Origin: Paramecium octaurelia
Lineage: Eukaryota > Ciliophora > Oligohymenophorea > Peniculida > Parameciidae
Assembly: GCA_905182995.1 (NCBI GenBank)
Contig: CAJJDP010000031.1
Location: 129,725 to 193,724, forward strand
Direction of reading: 5' to 3'
Length of the DNA: 64,000 nt
Part shown: positions 22,826-34,084 of the stretch, piece by piece
Numbering within the stretch: position 1 is the first letter of the stretch
Layout of the letters: each line of letters begins with the position of its first letter
Program-made: the position numbers and the translations under genes
Notes under the pieces: model-generated
The model's input: only the letters and a program-made list of their open reading frames with translations
What the model was told of the DNA's origin: nothing
The model's database searches: none

Positions 22826-24529
22826 ATGGGTTCTTGTTAAGGGACGACTTAAGATATCTAGCAAGATTTACGAATGAGGGAGATAATGTCACAGTTTTAG
22901 GTTCCAATGCCTTACACAGATGAGTATTAAATATTTTAAACCTTGAAATGGTTGGAGATGTAACAAAGATTTAATCATAGAATACAACATAATAGTATGC
23001 CAAATTTTGGGTTAATCTATTCAAGAGCAGCAGACTCATAGAATAAATTGAAAGAGTTCGTTAAGAAATGGAGAACAAAGTATGAATAGCATAACCATCC
23101 TAATTTGCTGTCGATTCATAATATTTCAATCATCGAATCAATGAAGGTCTTTATCCCATACACTGAAATCATACTTCTCATAGATAAGCCAGTGGAACCT
23201 CTATCTCGACATAAGAAAGTCATAATGAAATAGCAATTCACTCAAGATGAAATCCTATTTCTTATGGATTGTGTAGTTTCAGGATTTGCATTTTAATAAG
23301 CTAATAAAATATACCCTTCTGGTTTTGACATAGATGATATCATAACTGTTAAAACTCCTTTTAATATTGATGTTTTCAAATTGGTTGATAGATATTAAAA
23401 ACCGATTCGATAAAACTTGTTTCAAGAGTTTATATCACTCTATGACGATAAGCAAAGTACTAAACAATCTTTATGATTTTTAAGCGTTGAACGAAATGAA
23501 GAAGACAGCCTTCCTATCTCCAGCATAAATCTCGGCTATTCCAAGAAAGGACAAAGTAAATCTTATTAATTATTACACTAGTATCTTAAACATAATAGGT
23601 ACAAATCAGATGTGTTCAATTTTGGATTGATGCTAATATATTTGATTCAAGCAAAGAAACCAGAAGTGTATGATTGGAAAAGATGGACTATAGACGATTT
23701 CGCATTGAAAAAGGTTCAAGATGATATGATAACAACTAATTTTAATGAGTAAATATTACACTTGATTGAAATGATGTTGAAAGTAGATGAACACGAACGA
23801 CCTGATTTTATACAATTAGATGAAATGGTCAATAAGTTGTTTCAGGATCTCAAAAAACATCGTTTATTGGAATAATATTAACCATAAGAATTCTTTATTG
23901 CTGGGTATAACAAGCCTTCTTCCTATGATAATCTACTCGGTTAAAATATCTTTTAATCTAAACACCCTTAATCTCCAACTCTGATCAAATCTAGTTAACA
24001 TTTAATTAAAAACTAATAAATAGAGTAACAACGATATAGACAACAAGATACCAGCCAGGCTTCGATCAAAGATTAGAGATGGCAAGAAGGGAAAACCTAA
24101 GAATCTAAACCAGGTTTTGAAAATAGTGTCACTCAAGGGAAGCTGCATTATCCTAATGGTTTTTATTATATTGGATAAATATGCAATCGAAAAAGACACG
24201 GACAAGGGACATACTATGACTCTGATAATCATAAGGTAACAGAAGGGATGTGGGTTTTTGATGTTCCCGATGGCGAAGTTATCTTTTACAATAACCCAAA
24301 ATAAGAACTAGACAAATCACATAAGAATTTATCAAGGAAAGATTGGATATAGTATAAGGGATAAGTTAAGCATGGATAAAAACATGGCATTGGAGTTCTC
24401 TATTTTGCTGACGGTTCAAAGTTTATGGGACTTTTTTCATGCGATTAGGCACATGGGAAAGGTCAATTTGAATATTAAAGTAAAGAATCCTATACAGGAA
24501 CTTGGTAGCATGATTTATATATTAGTTGA
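22826..24529 (+). CDS. pseudokinase-like protein with C-terminal MORN repeats
   Basis: Starts MGSCQGTTQDIQQDLRMREI. Residues of about 90-340 resemble the C-lobe of a protein kinase: SDVFNFGLMLIYLIQAKKPE (helix F) and IEMMLKVDEHERPDFIQLDE (helix I with the RP pair). HRD and DFG are missing, so it is a pseudokinase at best. After a Gln/Ser linker come at least three MORN repeats: GKLHYPNGFYYIGQICNRKR-HGQGTYY, KHGIGVLYFADGSKFMGLFS and HGKGQFEY. One 28-nt intron (gtactaaaca...ttttaag) was placed. MORN repeats bind membranes or proteins, and Gly2/Cys4 suggests a lipid anchor. A related gene lies at 61958-63616. It ends at TGA 24527-24529. Confidence 0.78.
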
Positions 24530-24971
24530 AATGTTTTATATTTAATTATATTATCATTTTTCGATATTTCATTAGATTTAAATTAAAGGTATAAATATAC
24601 TTGAGATCAAAATGAAAGATGAGAAGGATATTTTAAATTATTATAGAAAATTATATCATTTACCCAATTAATACAATAAAATACATCAAAGACTAGAATA
24701 GTTAACTAGCCGCTTTTATAGAATCTACAAATAGTCAGATATATTATCAAGGGAATCATTTACGTTAGTTTTATAATAGATTATAATCATATAATCAAGT
24801 ATACATTCTTAATAATTACGAATTAACATTTTAAATATTTGGTTTTGATCAAAAAAAACTTCTAAATTGATTTTTGAAATTAGGATCAATTTGTATTTTA
24901 TTTTTATTTCTTGATTAAAACAAAGTTTATAAATAAAAAATTGAAAATTATAATACAGTTTTTCTTCAATA
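24530..24971. other. intergenic stretch
   Basis: About 440 bp of AT-rich sequence between two plus-strand genes. I saw no supported gene, RNA or repeat. Confidence 0.5.
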
Positions 24972-27900
24972 ATGACTCATGGTATTATGATTTGTAATTT
25001 AGTGCTTTATTTTGGAGTAGGAGATTTTGCTTTATAGATGTAGACAATAATGAATAATAATTAGAAGTAATTTATTAAATAGTTATTCAGATTGTAAAGA
25101 ATAGTGTTCCCATAAAATAAATATTCTAGAGATCCATCTAAAGCAACAAAAAAAGGAGAACAAGAATTATGTTTTATAAGTGTTATTTGTTGCGAATAAA
25201 ACACCTTTCTGATAGATAGTACAGTTTTATCATAAGGTAGCATAATATGATCTTTGGGGATTTGGGAATTCTCAATTTGCCTAATTAGGTTTATAATAGC
25301 CTTCTGTTAGTATGCCAATAAATATTTCATAAATAACTTAAAATTCTTATAAATTAGTGAATGCTGGAACTGGTTTTGTAGTTGCATACTCAACAAATAA
25401 AAAGATATATGTCTGGGGAAATTGGCATTAATTAAACTACGGCGAAGTTTTGAAGCTTTCTGAGAAATAAGGTTTCACAGAATAAATTGACACATTTTAT
25501 TAGATAAGTAGTTTAGATATTACTTATAATTTTTCTATCAACAGATACATGGAATTAGAAAGAAGATCTAGTCATATGCCTGTTCACTAAGCTGAAGTTG
25601 TATCACTAAAGTGCGTAGGTACAACAACTTATCTTTTAACTCCAAGTAAATTATTTTGTTTGGGATTGCATCAATAATTTACAGTTTAGTTCATAGGTAT
25701 AGCTTGCGGTTAGAAACATATATTGGCTTGGGATGAGTAAGGTAAAGTGTGGAGTTGGGGAGACTTTTCAGATGGAAAATTGGGTTACATGGATTTTAAT
25801 TAGAAAGAACAATTAAGTCCAAAATTGATTGATGATTTCCAAACAAAAGTAATGTCTTGTGTTTGTGGTTCCAATTATAGCATAGCACTAGACGTGAAAG
25901 GAGACATCTATGGGTGGGGTAAAGGTCCATTTTAGATCGATTTATCCAAGGCTGTCGTACCATCTAAACTTTGTTAGAAACAAAAGCCTTTTATCAAAAT
26001 TATGGCTGGGGATTCTCATTTTGGAGCCTTAGATTTATCAGGTTAGTTGTATGGATGGGGAATAAATGTCAAAAATTGTTTAGGGGATTTAAGCGATAAA
26101 GTCAGGTATCCTTAATTGATAGAATTAAAAAATATCAAAGTAATTGACGCTGCAATGGGTAGCACATCTACTGTTCTTATAGTTCCAGCTAATTCAAAGT
26201 ACAAAATACCTAGTTTGAATGTTGATTCTTATACTTCACATTAATAAAAAAGAGTTAGAGAGGAAGCTGCATTTATTAAAGACTTTGCTGACAAAAAGAA
26301 TAAGATTGATTAAATATAAGTGCAAACTTCAAATCAAATATTTGGTGATACTCTGGAATCGCCCTCTAAGAATACTTAATATGAATAGACTGCTGGTTTA
26401 TTAAAGAAGATGAAAAGTTAAGTTGATTCTCTGAAAGGAGTTCCAAAGAATAAATGGAATGCCAAATCATTAAGGTTGGATACTGACATGATTAATCTTC
26501 ATACTCAAGTGAATTAGGATTATGATGGGGTGTAATCCAAATTAAAATAATTAGAATATCAAAATTATCTTTATATTCCTGTCTGTAATACTACTCCAAC
26601 ATAATCTTAAAATTGGGAATAGCGTTAAGACAAAGATCAATTGTTAAGTCATGAAAATGATGTTTTGAAGTACTAATACATTCTCATGGTTAAGTCATAA
26701 GATGAATCTAAATTTATGAAGACTTTATTGAATGATAACAATAAATAATCAATTGAAAGTTAAAATTTCTATTAATTGAACTCCAAGATTTGCAAAAGAA
26801 AAAGCGATTATCTAAATGACAAGAAGAAATATCATGATAAATTTGATCAGTTTGATCCTTATTTTCTACACACTGTTAAAAGAGATTTAAAAGCATTGTC
26901 ATAAAAAAGATAAGAAATCTTTATAAAAAAACAAAAGTTAAGAGAAGATTTTAATAGGGAAATAGCTGAGAAAATGCAGCTAACAAAAGTACCTATACAA
27001 AATAAGGAAGAAATTATGAAGGGCATTTAAGCCTCAGCTTCTGAAAGAGACATGAAGTTAAAAATAGTTCAATAAAAAAAATAGGATAATTTTGTAGAGA
27101 AGATTCATCATATTCAATAATAAATCTAAGAGAAATCTCCAGAATTTAGATTCAAAAAAAGATTAGAAATTATAAGATAATAATAGAACATGTAATTTTT
27201 TAGAATGATCTTGACTTATTTCAATATGGAAAATATCTAATAAATGATGTAGGATACATCTCAAAGAGGTTTAGAGTTGAAACGATTAATGTTTAAAGAG
27301 CACATGAAAGCTCGAGTCATCTAAAATACAATTAGAAAAAGAAATGTAATTAAGAAAATTAAATTGAAATTAGGTTTAAGATAAAAGAAGATTTTGTTAT
27401 CATTCATTTTTAGATTCAAAATTCACTTTAGGATTAAATCTAAGTATACACATATAAGAAAAATTAATTTATTTCATCTAAAAAGTTCTTTATTTATTAA
27501 GTTTAGAGTCAACTTATAAACAATCTTGACAAAAACATAATCACTTTAAAGTTTTTGTAGATGGTATAATCATAACTTTTAAGTTCAATTAAGTTATCTT
27601 AATTATAAATGGGATGAATATTTGAAATAAAGTTTCAAAGGCTAAATGACAGAAAAGGAGAAGGAAGAATTAAAATAATTTGAATTACCTGATCTTATGG
27701 ATAAACAATAGAACCTTTTGAAGAAATTAACTACTCCATAAAAGTAGTTAAACTGGAATGATTTTAAATTTAAATTAAGACCAGTCTGTAAAGCTTCCGA
27801 ATTGAGAACAAACTTGTTAAGAAAAGTTAAGGCAGTAGTATAAATAGATGAAGAAATTAAAGATGTCGATCCTAAAATTCTTGGAAGAGTGTTCCTTCCC

Positions 27901-28594
27901 TATACTAGATATCATGATAATATAGCTCTTAGTGTAACAGCCAAAATAAGATTTGACTATCAAATGATGATACAGTTGTAAGTTCATGAAAAAGTATTCA
28001 TGGAGGAATTGGTAGTAAAATATGAGATTCTTACACAGCATCTTGAAAAAATTAGAAGAGAATTCATTCTGTAAATGAGAGATGTAATCTATCTATACAT
28101 TATTTAAGTTCTATGCAAAATTAAATGACTATAAAGAAACCCATAAGCAATAGATAAACATAGATAGGGGAAAACTAATGATGCGATTTAAAGCTGATGG
28201 TCCTGAAATTAAATAATTGAAAATTAAGGATGATTAAGATATTAAATAAATTTTACAAAAAAGAGAACTTTCAAGGAGAAGAAATGGATAAAATTCTATA
28301 ATTTTTAAAGATATTATTTTTAATAAAATTCGCCAATTACCATAAGATTAGTAACCCTTTCCTAATTTAATTATAAAATTAACTGAAAACATGTGTTCTG
28401 ACACAAAACCAAAATTTAAGATGAGATTAAATCAAAATGAATGGTCTAGGCTATTTAATTAATATCAATCTGAACTCAAACACAGATATCTTACTATAAT
28501 GAATGAAGCAAGAAAAACTGCAGCTCTTAGAATGAAGAATCTAAAACATAACAAATTTGTTAAAAAGAAAAAGACCTAAAAAACAGATTAATGA
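24972..28594 (+). CDS. RCC1-repeat protein with long basic coiled-coil C terminus
   Basis: About 1,190 residues. Residues of about 70-410 hold RCC1-type blades: YDLWGFGNSQFAQLGLQQP, KIYVWGNW, CGQKHILAWDEQGKVWSWGD followed by GKLGY, CGSNYSIALDVKGDIYGWGK, and GDSHFGALDLSGQLYGWGIN. The rest is an extended Lys/Gln-rich helical region with coiled coils and several basic clusters. Introns include gtacagtttt...aaggtag (22 nt, before QYDLWG) and gtaatctatc...atttaag (25 nt). RCC1 propellers act as Ran exchange factors or as general interaction platforms; the long basic tail argues for a cytoskeletal or signalling scaffold rather than classical RCC1. It starts MTHGIMICNLVLYFGVGDF and ends at TGA 28592-28594. 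Confidence 0.85.
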
Positions 28595-28821
28595 TTATAT
28601 ATATTATTTGATAAACTAATTTATCATATTAACTATATCTTCTGATTAATCTTAATTTTATACTTAATATGAGAAAACTAATATAAGATTTGTCAATTGA
28701 TAGTTTTGGGTGGTATAACAAAACCAAGTTATCGGGTTAGAAATAATAAATTTTAATAATCGTAATCTCATAAATGAATACATTTGTAGATTCAAAATAT
28801 AATATTAATAATAATATTATT

Positions 28822-31380
28822 TCAAGCCTCCTCTTAAGGTTATTTTGATTGCTCAATTTATTCTTAATTCTCATTATTTTCTGTCTAGGGTTCTTACTAT
28901 TACACTTAGAGTTTTTATTCATCCTGCTATAGTAATTATTCATCCTTTTGTGGTAATTATTCTTCTTGTTTTGGTTATTATTCTTCATGGTTTTGTTACT
29001 ATTCTTCTTGTTTTGGCTATTATTCTTCATGGTTTTGTTACTATTCTTCCTGATTTTGTTATTATTCTTCTTATTTTGGTTATTATTCTTCCTGGTTTTG
29101 TTACTATTCTTCTTGTTTTGGTTATTATTCTTCCTGATTTTATTATATTTATTCTTGATTTGGTTATTATTCTTCCTGATTTTTTTATTATTCTTCTTGT
29201 TTTGGTTATTATTCTTCCTGGTTTTTTTATTCTTAATTTAAATTCTATTCTTCTTAAATTTGATCCTTATTCTACTCATGTTATTCTTAATTAGATTCTT
29301 CTTTTTTTTCTGTTATTTCTTATGGTTGTTCTTCTGCTATCAATTTTGGTTATTATTCTGAAGCATCTTAAGTTTATTCAGGAACATTCTCATAATAAAA
29401 TTTAAGTTAAACATCCGAAACATATACTGGTGAATCTAAAATTTATTCTTCATGCTTTTAAATTTATTATTCTTCTAATTACTCTAAGTTTTCTTCTTTT
29501 ACTTGAACAACCTCTAAAGGTGCTTCCTTTTCATTTTCAATTTAAGCTTCTTCTAAATCGAATTAATCCGTTTGTTGATTATTATTTTGATATTAATTAT
29601 CAGTTGAATTTTCTTCTTAGGAATCTTGTTGGGCTTCACTAGATTCAGCAGTTTGGTTATTAGTGGTTTAATATTAACTAGAGCCTGTAGGGTCAGGCCA
29701 TAAGAGAGGAGGACTATACAAATCTACATTAACTTATTCTCTGAATCTTGGATTTATACCCAACAACCATACTTATTCAATTTAATTAACTACTTTTAAT
29801 TCTTCGATATATTTCTACCATTCAATTTGAATATTTGCGATTGCAGTTTAGACAGCTTAATTTTATTCAAGGACTTTATTAGAATTAATATAATTTGTTA
29901 TCTTAGTTAGTATACCTTGATACCCATGTTTTTTTTTCCTTTCTTCTATGCCATTATTTATTATGAGGAAATTCAAAAAATTTGTATCTTGGAATAGGAG
30001 TTCATGTAAATGAGGCTGTTTGGAATCTATAATTGCTACTATCATTTTGTCAAATAAAATATGCAATTAATTATTCGTTTAATAGTCAAGCACTAAATTA
30101 ATTACTTATTAAAATATTTGTCCCTTTTAAAATATGATTGTTAATTCTTATCTCTAAAGTAACTACACAATTAATTGTATTAAAGCCAATTTTGAATCGC
30201 CAAGTGGTTTGACTGTGGCTCCATAGGTTGTTTAAAAGGATGCTCTCAATATATTCTATTGAATTAGAGCCTTGGTTGATTCATCTATTACAGGCTTATA
30301 AAGAGTAGAGAATTAAATATCGTAGTGTTTTTCTTCAAGCTATGACATTTTGTTATAAAATTCATATTGAACATTGAGTAAATTATACAAGGAACTATTT
30401 TAAGTATCGAAAGCTAAACTCATAAAGAACACTGGTTTTTCAACTGTTAATAAGATTTCTCTCAAAACTTCCATAGTATCAAGAGACATCAATGCTCTTT
30501 TATAAACTTCAATGAGTGATTCACATACATTTGTAATTATTGTATTTTAATGTGATTACCCTTTAAGGTATTTGAGTAATCTAGCTATTAAAAGTTGTCT
30601 CTCTTGTATAAATAACCTCTCCTCATGCTCTTCCTAACATGTGTCTAAAATGATCAATTTCTCAAATATTTCAGTAATATGTCTAATATTTGCATGCTTA
30701 AACAAATTTGATATTATTTCTGGATTACTTTTTAAATATTCCCAAAACTTAATTTATTAAAAACAATACATCATATCCTCTTTTATGAATTATTGCTGAA
30801 ATAATCTTCGTAAAATACCCTGCTGATGTAATTAAGAGACTATCATGTTCTAATATAGAAAGAAGGTCAGGTAAAAGCTTCTATCTTAAATTTTCATTGT
30901 CATTTTGGAATTCTTAAGTTTAACTCTCTGTTGGCTAATCTTCTAGTGGATTTTGTATTTCTTCTTGGGAGATGTCTCCTTATTTTTCAAATAAGAAATT
31001 AATCAATTTCTCATTTTCAGAACCTAATATCTCGCTTATTAAAAAGGGATATCTATAAATTTATATATATATATTTTTTACTTTATGCATGTATTCCTAT
31101 CTTACTCTCGATCAGTAACATCATTGGTGATGTAATAAATCATTTTAGAGTATTCATTTGGATGCTAAACAATGCTATAGAATAGTTTGTATGTAAATTT
31201 ACAAATCAGCAAATTTTCCTGAACTCTAATTTTTCAATTCAGATAATATGTCCTCCTCATTCAAAATGGTTTCTAAGGTTAAGTTGTCTTATTTTAGCAA
31301 TGTGTCCATTTTAGATTAGATTCCGAATCCAAAAAATCGACCAAAACTACTATAAAGTTAAGATCATACTTTAAAAACAT
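28822..31380 (-). CDS. SAPS-domain phosphatase regulatory subunit with Q/E-rich tail
   Basis: The N terminus reads MFLNSFGRFFGFGIQSKMDT then LLKQDNLTLETILNEEDILS, matching the start of PP6R/SAPS proteins (MFWKF...IDxLL...VTLxELMDEEDVLQE). Helical repeats follow, including FLISEILGSENEKLINFLFE, ITSAGYFTKIISAIIHKRGY and NGIEERKKKHGYQGILTKIT, all at SAPS-like positions. Tails of SAPS proteins vary; here it is acidic and ends in a tandem QNQEEQQPKQEEQQ-type repeat, then QPQEEA and TGA 28824-28822. A 20-nt intron (gtatgatcttaactttatag) splits codon 4. The protein should guide a PP6/Sit4-type phosphatase. It diverges from the RING gene with 35 bp between starts. Confidence 0.82.
28880..29240 (-). 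repeat. tandem repeat of about 42 nt coding Q/E/N/K/P
   Basis: About eight imperfect copies of a unit encoding QNQEEQQPKQEEQQ (read on the minus strand in the ciliate code) within the C-terminal tail of the SAPS-domain protein. On the plus strand it reads attcttcctggttttgtta-type units. Variation is mainly base substitutions and occasional shorter units, so the array has expanded by slippage or unequal exchange while keeping frame. Confidence 0.85.
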
Positions 31381-31415
31381 GAAATGATTTTATTAATTTT
31401 ATTTAATTATTAATA

Positions 31416-32498
31416 ATGCATAAAATTAAATAGACTAAATAGTGTGCTTAATGTGAAGCTATGGATCCCTCATATTCATTCGGATGTTCATATTTAATTT
31501 ATTGATAGAATGTGAACATCATTTCTGTAAGGACTGTTTCAAGCAGATATTAACCAATACTGTGTAATCTAAGAAATCTAAATTTTAAATTAAGTGCCCC
31601 ATTGATTCATGCAAACACCAAATCGACCTAAAAGAACTACTAAAATATTTGACATTGCCGAATACATGTAAACGTTGTAATTTAGAATAATCCTATACTT
31701 GCGGTTAATGTGTCGTAAGAGAGATAGAGGAGATAGCAAAAATCAATTATTATTCTAAATTGCTAAAATTTGAAACCCTAGTTAATTTGGAAACATAAAA
31801 AGAACTGAATGAAGAAATCTCAAAGCTTGAATTAATTTGTCCAGTTTGTAGAGAATTCAATTAAATTCCAATTATAGTTTGTATGTAAGGTCATGAAATT
31901 TGCAAAGATTGTTATTATAATATTAGGAATATAGAAGATGTGAGACAGGCATGTCCAATTTGTAAATAAGAATTATTACAAGCACCTCCAAATAGTTTGA
32001 GAGCATAGGTGTTAATAAAAAATTTAAGTATAAAATGTCCTAATGATAATTGCAAATAGGTAGTCAAGTATCCAGAATTTGTTTAGAATCATTATCGAAA
32101 TTGTATTAGATTTATGTTACTATTAAATTAGGTTGCGAATAAAAAATAGAATGCTAAGATTGCCATGAAAAGGTTGAGCAATTATTTTAAGATATTCATC
32201 ATTCAAATTATTGTACAGGAAATGTATGTCCATTTTATTGTTCACGGAAGTTAGGAGTACTAATTTACATTAAGATAAGGAACATTAAACTAATTTTATT
32301 ATGGAGCATATATAGTCGACAATGAGATAAAGCGATGTTGCACATTCATTTTTGGTTCGTATGCAAGTTATTGAGAAATTCTTATTTAGAGGCTCGTTTG
32401 GCAGCTGTCCATAATGTGAATTATAGTATGCATGGTAAGTAGATGTTAGAGGCATCCAATAGACATTTTGTTTTTATTGTTTTCAATTTACAGGTTGA
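31416..32498 (+). CDS. RING and zinc-finger (RBR/TRAF-like) protein
   Basis: Starts MHKIKQTKQCAQCEAMDPSY and enters a RING with CAQC...CEHHFCKDC, then CPIDSC, CKRC and CGQC. A second RING-like block follows: ICPVCREFNQIPIIVCMQGH, EICKDCYYN and ACPICKQ. Later there is CPNDNC, a C-E-x-Q-K-I-E-C-Q-D-C segment, and CTGNVCPFYCSR resembling TRAF-type fingers. The last part (GSCPQCELQYAWQVDVRGIQ then CFYCFQ) adds another zinc ribbon. An intron of 23 nt (gttcatattt...tgatag) joins SFG to QCEHHF. The exon join near 32250-32290 is not resolved. It is probably a ubiquitin ligase. Confidence 0.72.
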
Positions 32499-32519
32499 TT
32501 ATATTATATAAATATATTA

Positions 32520-33126
32520 ATGAAAATTAACTCTGAATTAATATAAAGATCACATCATTTTATAAATCCATTAAATAATAGATAACTTGATCTACGAGGT
32601 ATTGGAATTTAATATAAACTTTTAGCAAAGAAATTACAGCCATTGAAAATTTAGGAGCCAAATGGGTATCAAGATTCTTTTATGTTGGAATTTTTTAATC
32701 ACATTGATTTAGGGGATAATGATATCAAAAAGCTAGGGAAATCTCACCTTATTGAAGAGGCATGACCATTAATCACTTTTATCTAAGACTCAAGACTCTG
32801 AATTTATCCAAAAATTGAATCATTAAATTGACAGATGTATCTGATTCATTACCCAATAATGAAAATTTAATCTTGATAAATAAAAGACTAACTGGTTTCA
32901 GTTAATTTAATTAAAGAATTGTAAAAAGCTTAAGCATTTAAATTTGTATGGGAATCTCATAACTCAACAGCTTGATTATAAATATAAAGTTATTGCAATT
33001 TTACCTAATTTAATAATACTTGATTTCAAAAACATTACACAATAAGTAGTTAAATTAATAAATTCAAATTAGGAAAGACAAACAGCTGAAGAATCTTTCA
33101 AGCCTGATGAATTCCTGATAATATGA
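32520..33126 (+). pseudogene. broken U2 snRNP A' (U2A')-like leucine-rich repeat gene
   Basis: The start MKINSELIQRSHHFINPLNN then RQLDLR and later pieces (ITAIENLGA, FFNHIDLGDNDIKKLG, LRLKTLNLSKN, LKHLNLYGNLITQQLDYKYK, LPNLIILDF, ERQTAEESF) follow the order of the spliceosomal protein U2A'. They fall in three different frames. The changes near 32650-32700, 32735-32780 and 32890-32920 are not explained by any GT...AG intron of usual length, and one TGA interrupts the frame right after LSKN (about 32820). I therefore read it as a decayed copy, although sequencing errors are possible. U2A' is essential, so an intact copy should exist elsewhere in the genome. Confidence 0.6.
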
Positions 33127-33316
33127 ATTTAATTAATTTGAAAGATACTAGTTTAGACAAAGAACATATAAAAAATTATTGGGTAATGCTAAAACATTTG
33201 ATTAAATTGACTAATTAGAGGTGGTGCTCAAATAATAATAGGTTAAGAACTCATCCATTTTTATTGAGTAATGATGAGTTAAATATATATATATTAATAA
33301 TAATAATTAATTTTTA

Positions 33317-34007
33317 ATGAATTCAGAAGGATTTGTTAGCCTTATGATGGAAAAAGATGATTCTTATTAATTTTAACCTACTGAAAATAAATTTAAAATA
33401 AATAATGACGATGATTTTTATAGATAATTAAGTTAAGAGTTTTATGGTCAATAAAATTCATCCTACTTTAAAAAAAACATAAACCAAATAAAAACAATCG
33501 ACGCCCTGAAATATAAATCAAGGCCTCCATTCTAAACAAGTGAATCTTAAAAATCCCAGTATTCGTTTACTAATCATTAATAATCATAATAAATAATACA
33601 ATAAGTAAAATAAATATTTATAATCATTTTAGAAGATCTATAAATTATTTACTAAATAAACTCCATTTCAATAGACTTTGAATAAATAGCTTGACAAATC
33701 AACATACAAAGCTAGAAATCTCTAAGACATATCTCCTTAATTTACTTTTAAACTCAATATCTCAAACTCTTCCAAGAACTTACTGTAACAGCAATCTCCC
33801 CAAATTAGCTACCGATCTAAGTTCAATGATGAAGATTACTAAGGTTTCTAATAATAAAGTTCTCATAGAAATACCTTGAATAGTTGTGATAAAACTTTTA
33901 AAAAGTAAGATAAAGTATCTGACATCTATTATCCTTTAAAATTAAATCCATATAAAGGTAAAGAGATTGGAAATTTGTTTCAGTTATCATTTAGAAGTAA
34001 ACAATGA
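33317..34007 (+). CDS. Ser/Asn/Gln-rich unknown protein
   Basis: About 220 residues starting MNSEGFVSLMMEKDDSYQFQ. Low-complexity, rich in S, N, Q, K and F, without predicted structure motifs. A 28-nt intron (gtaaaataaatatttataatcattttag) restores the frame after a Gln-rich stretch and the frame closes FQLSFRSKQ at TGA 34005-34007. No domain was recognised. The polar, aromatic-spaced composition suggests a disordered protein. The gene converges with the PAS membrane protein, with 77 bp between stops. Confidence 0.6.
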
Positions 34008-34084
34008 ATATTACACTTAATTTAATTTTCATATTTTGTACTTAGTTAATGTATTTAATATAATATTAATTATGAAACATTAAA

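Noticed and set aside
28845-29294. Plus-strand hydrophobic ORFs full of I, L, V and F repeats, resembling a membrane protein
   Set aside because: They are the reverse complement of the Q/E-rich repeat tail of the SAPS gene; their hydrophobicity is a shadow of Gln/Lys/Asn codons on the other strand.
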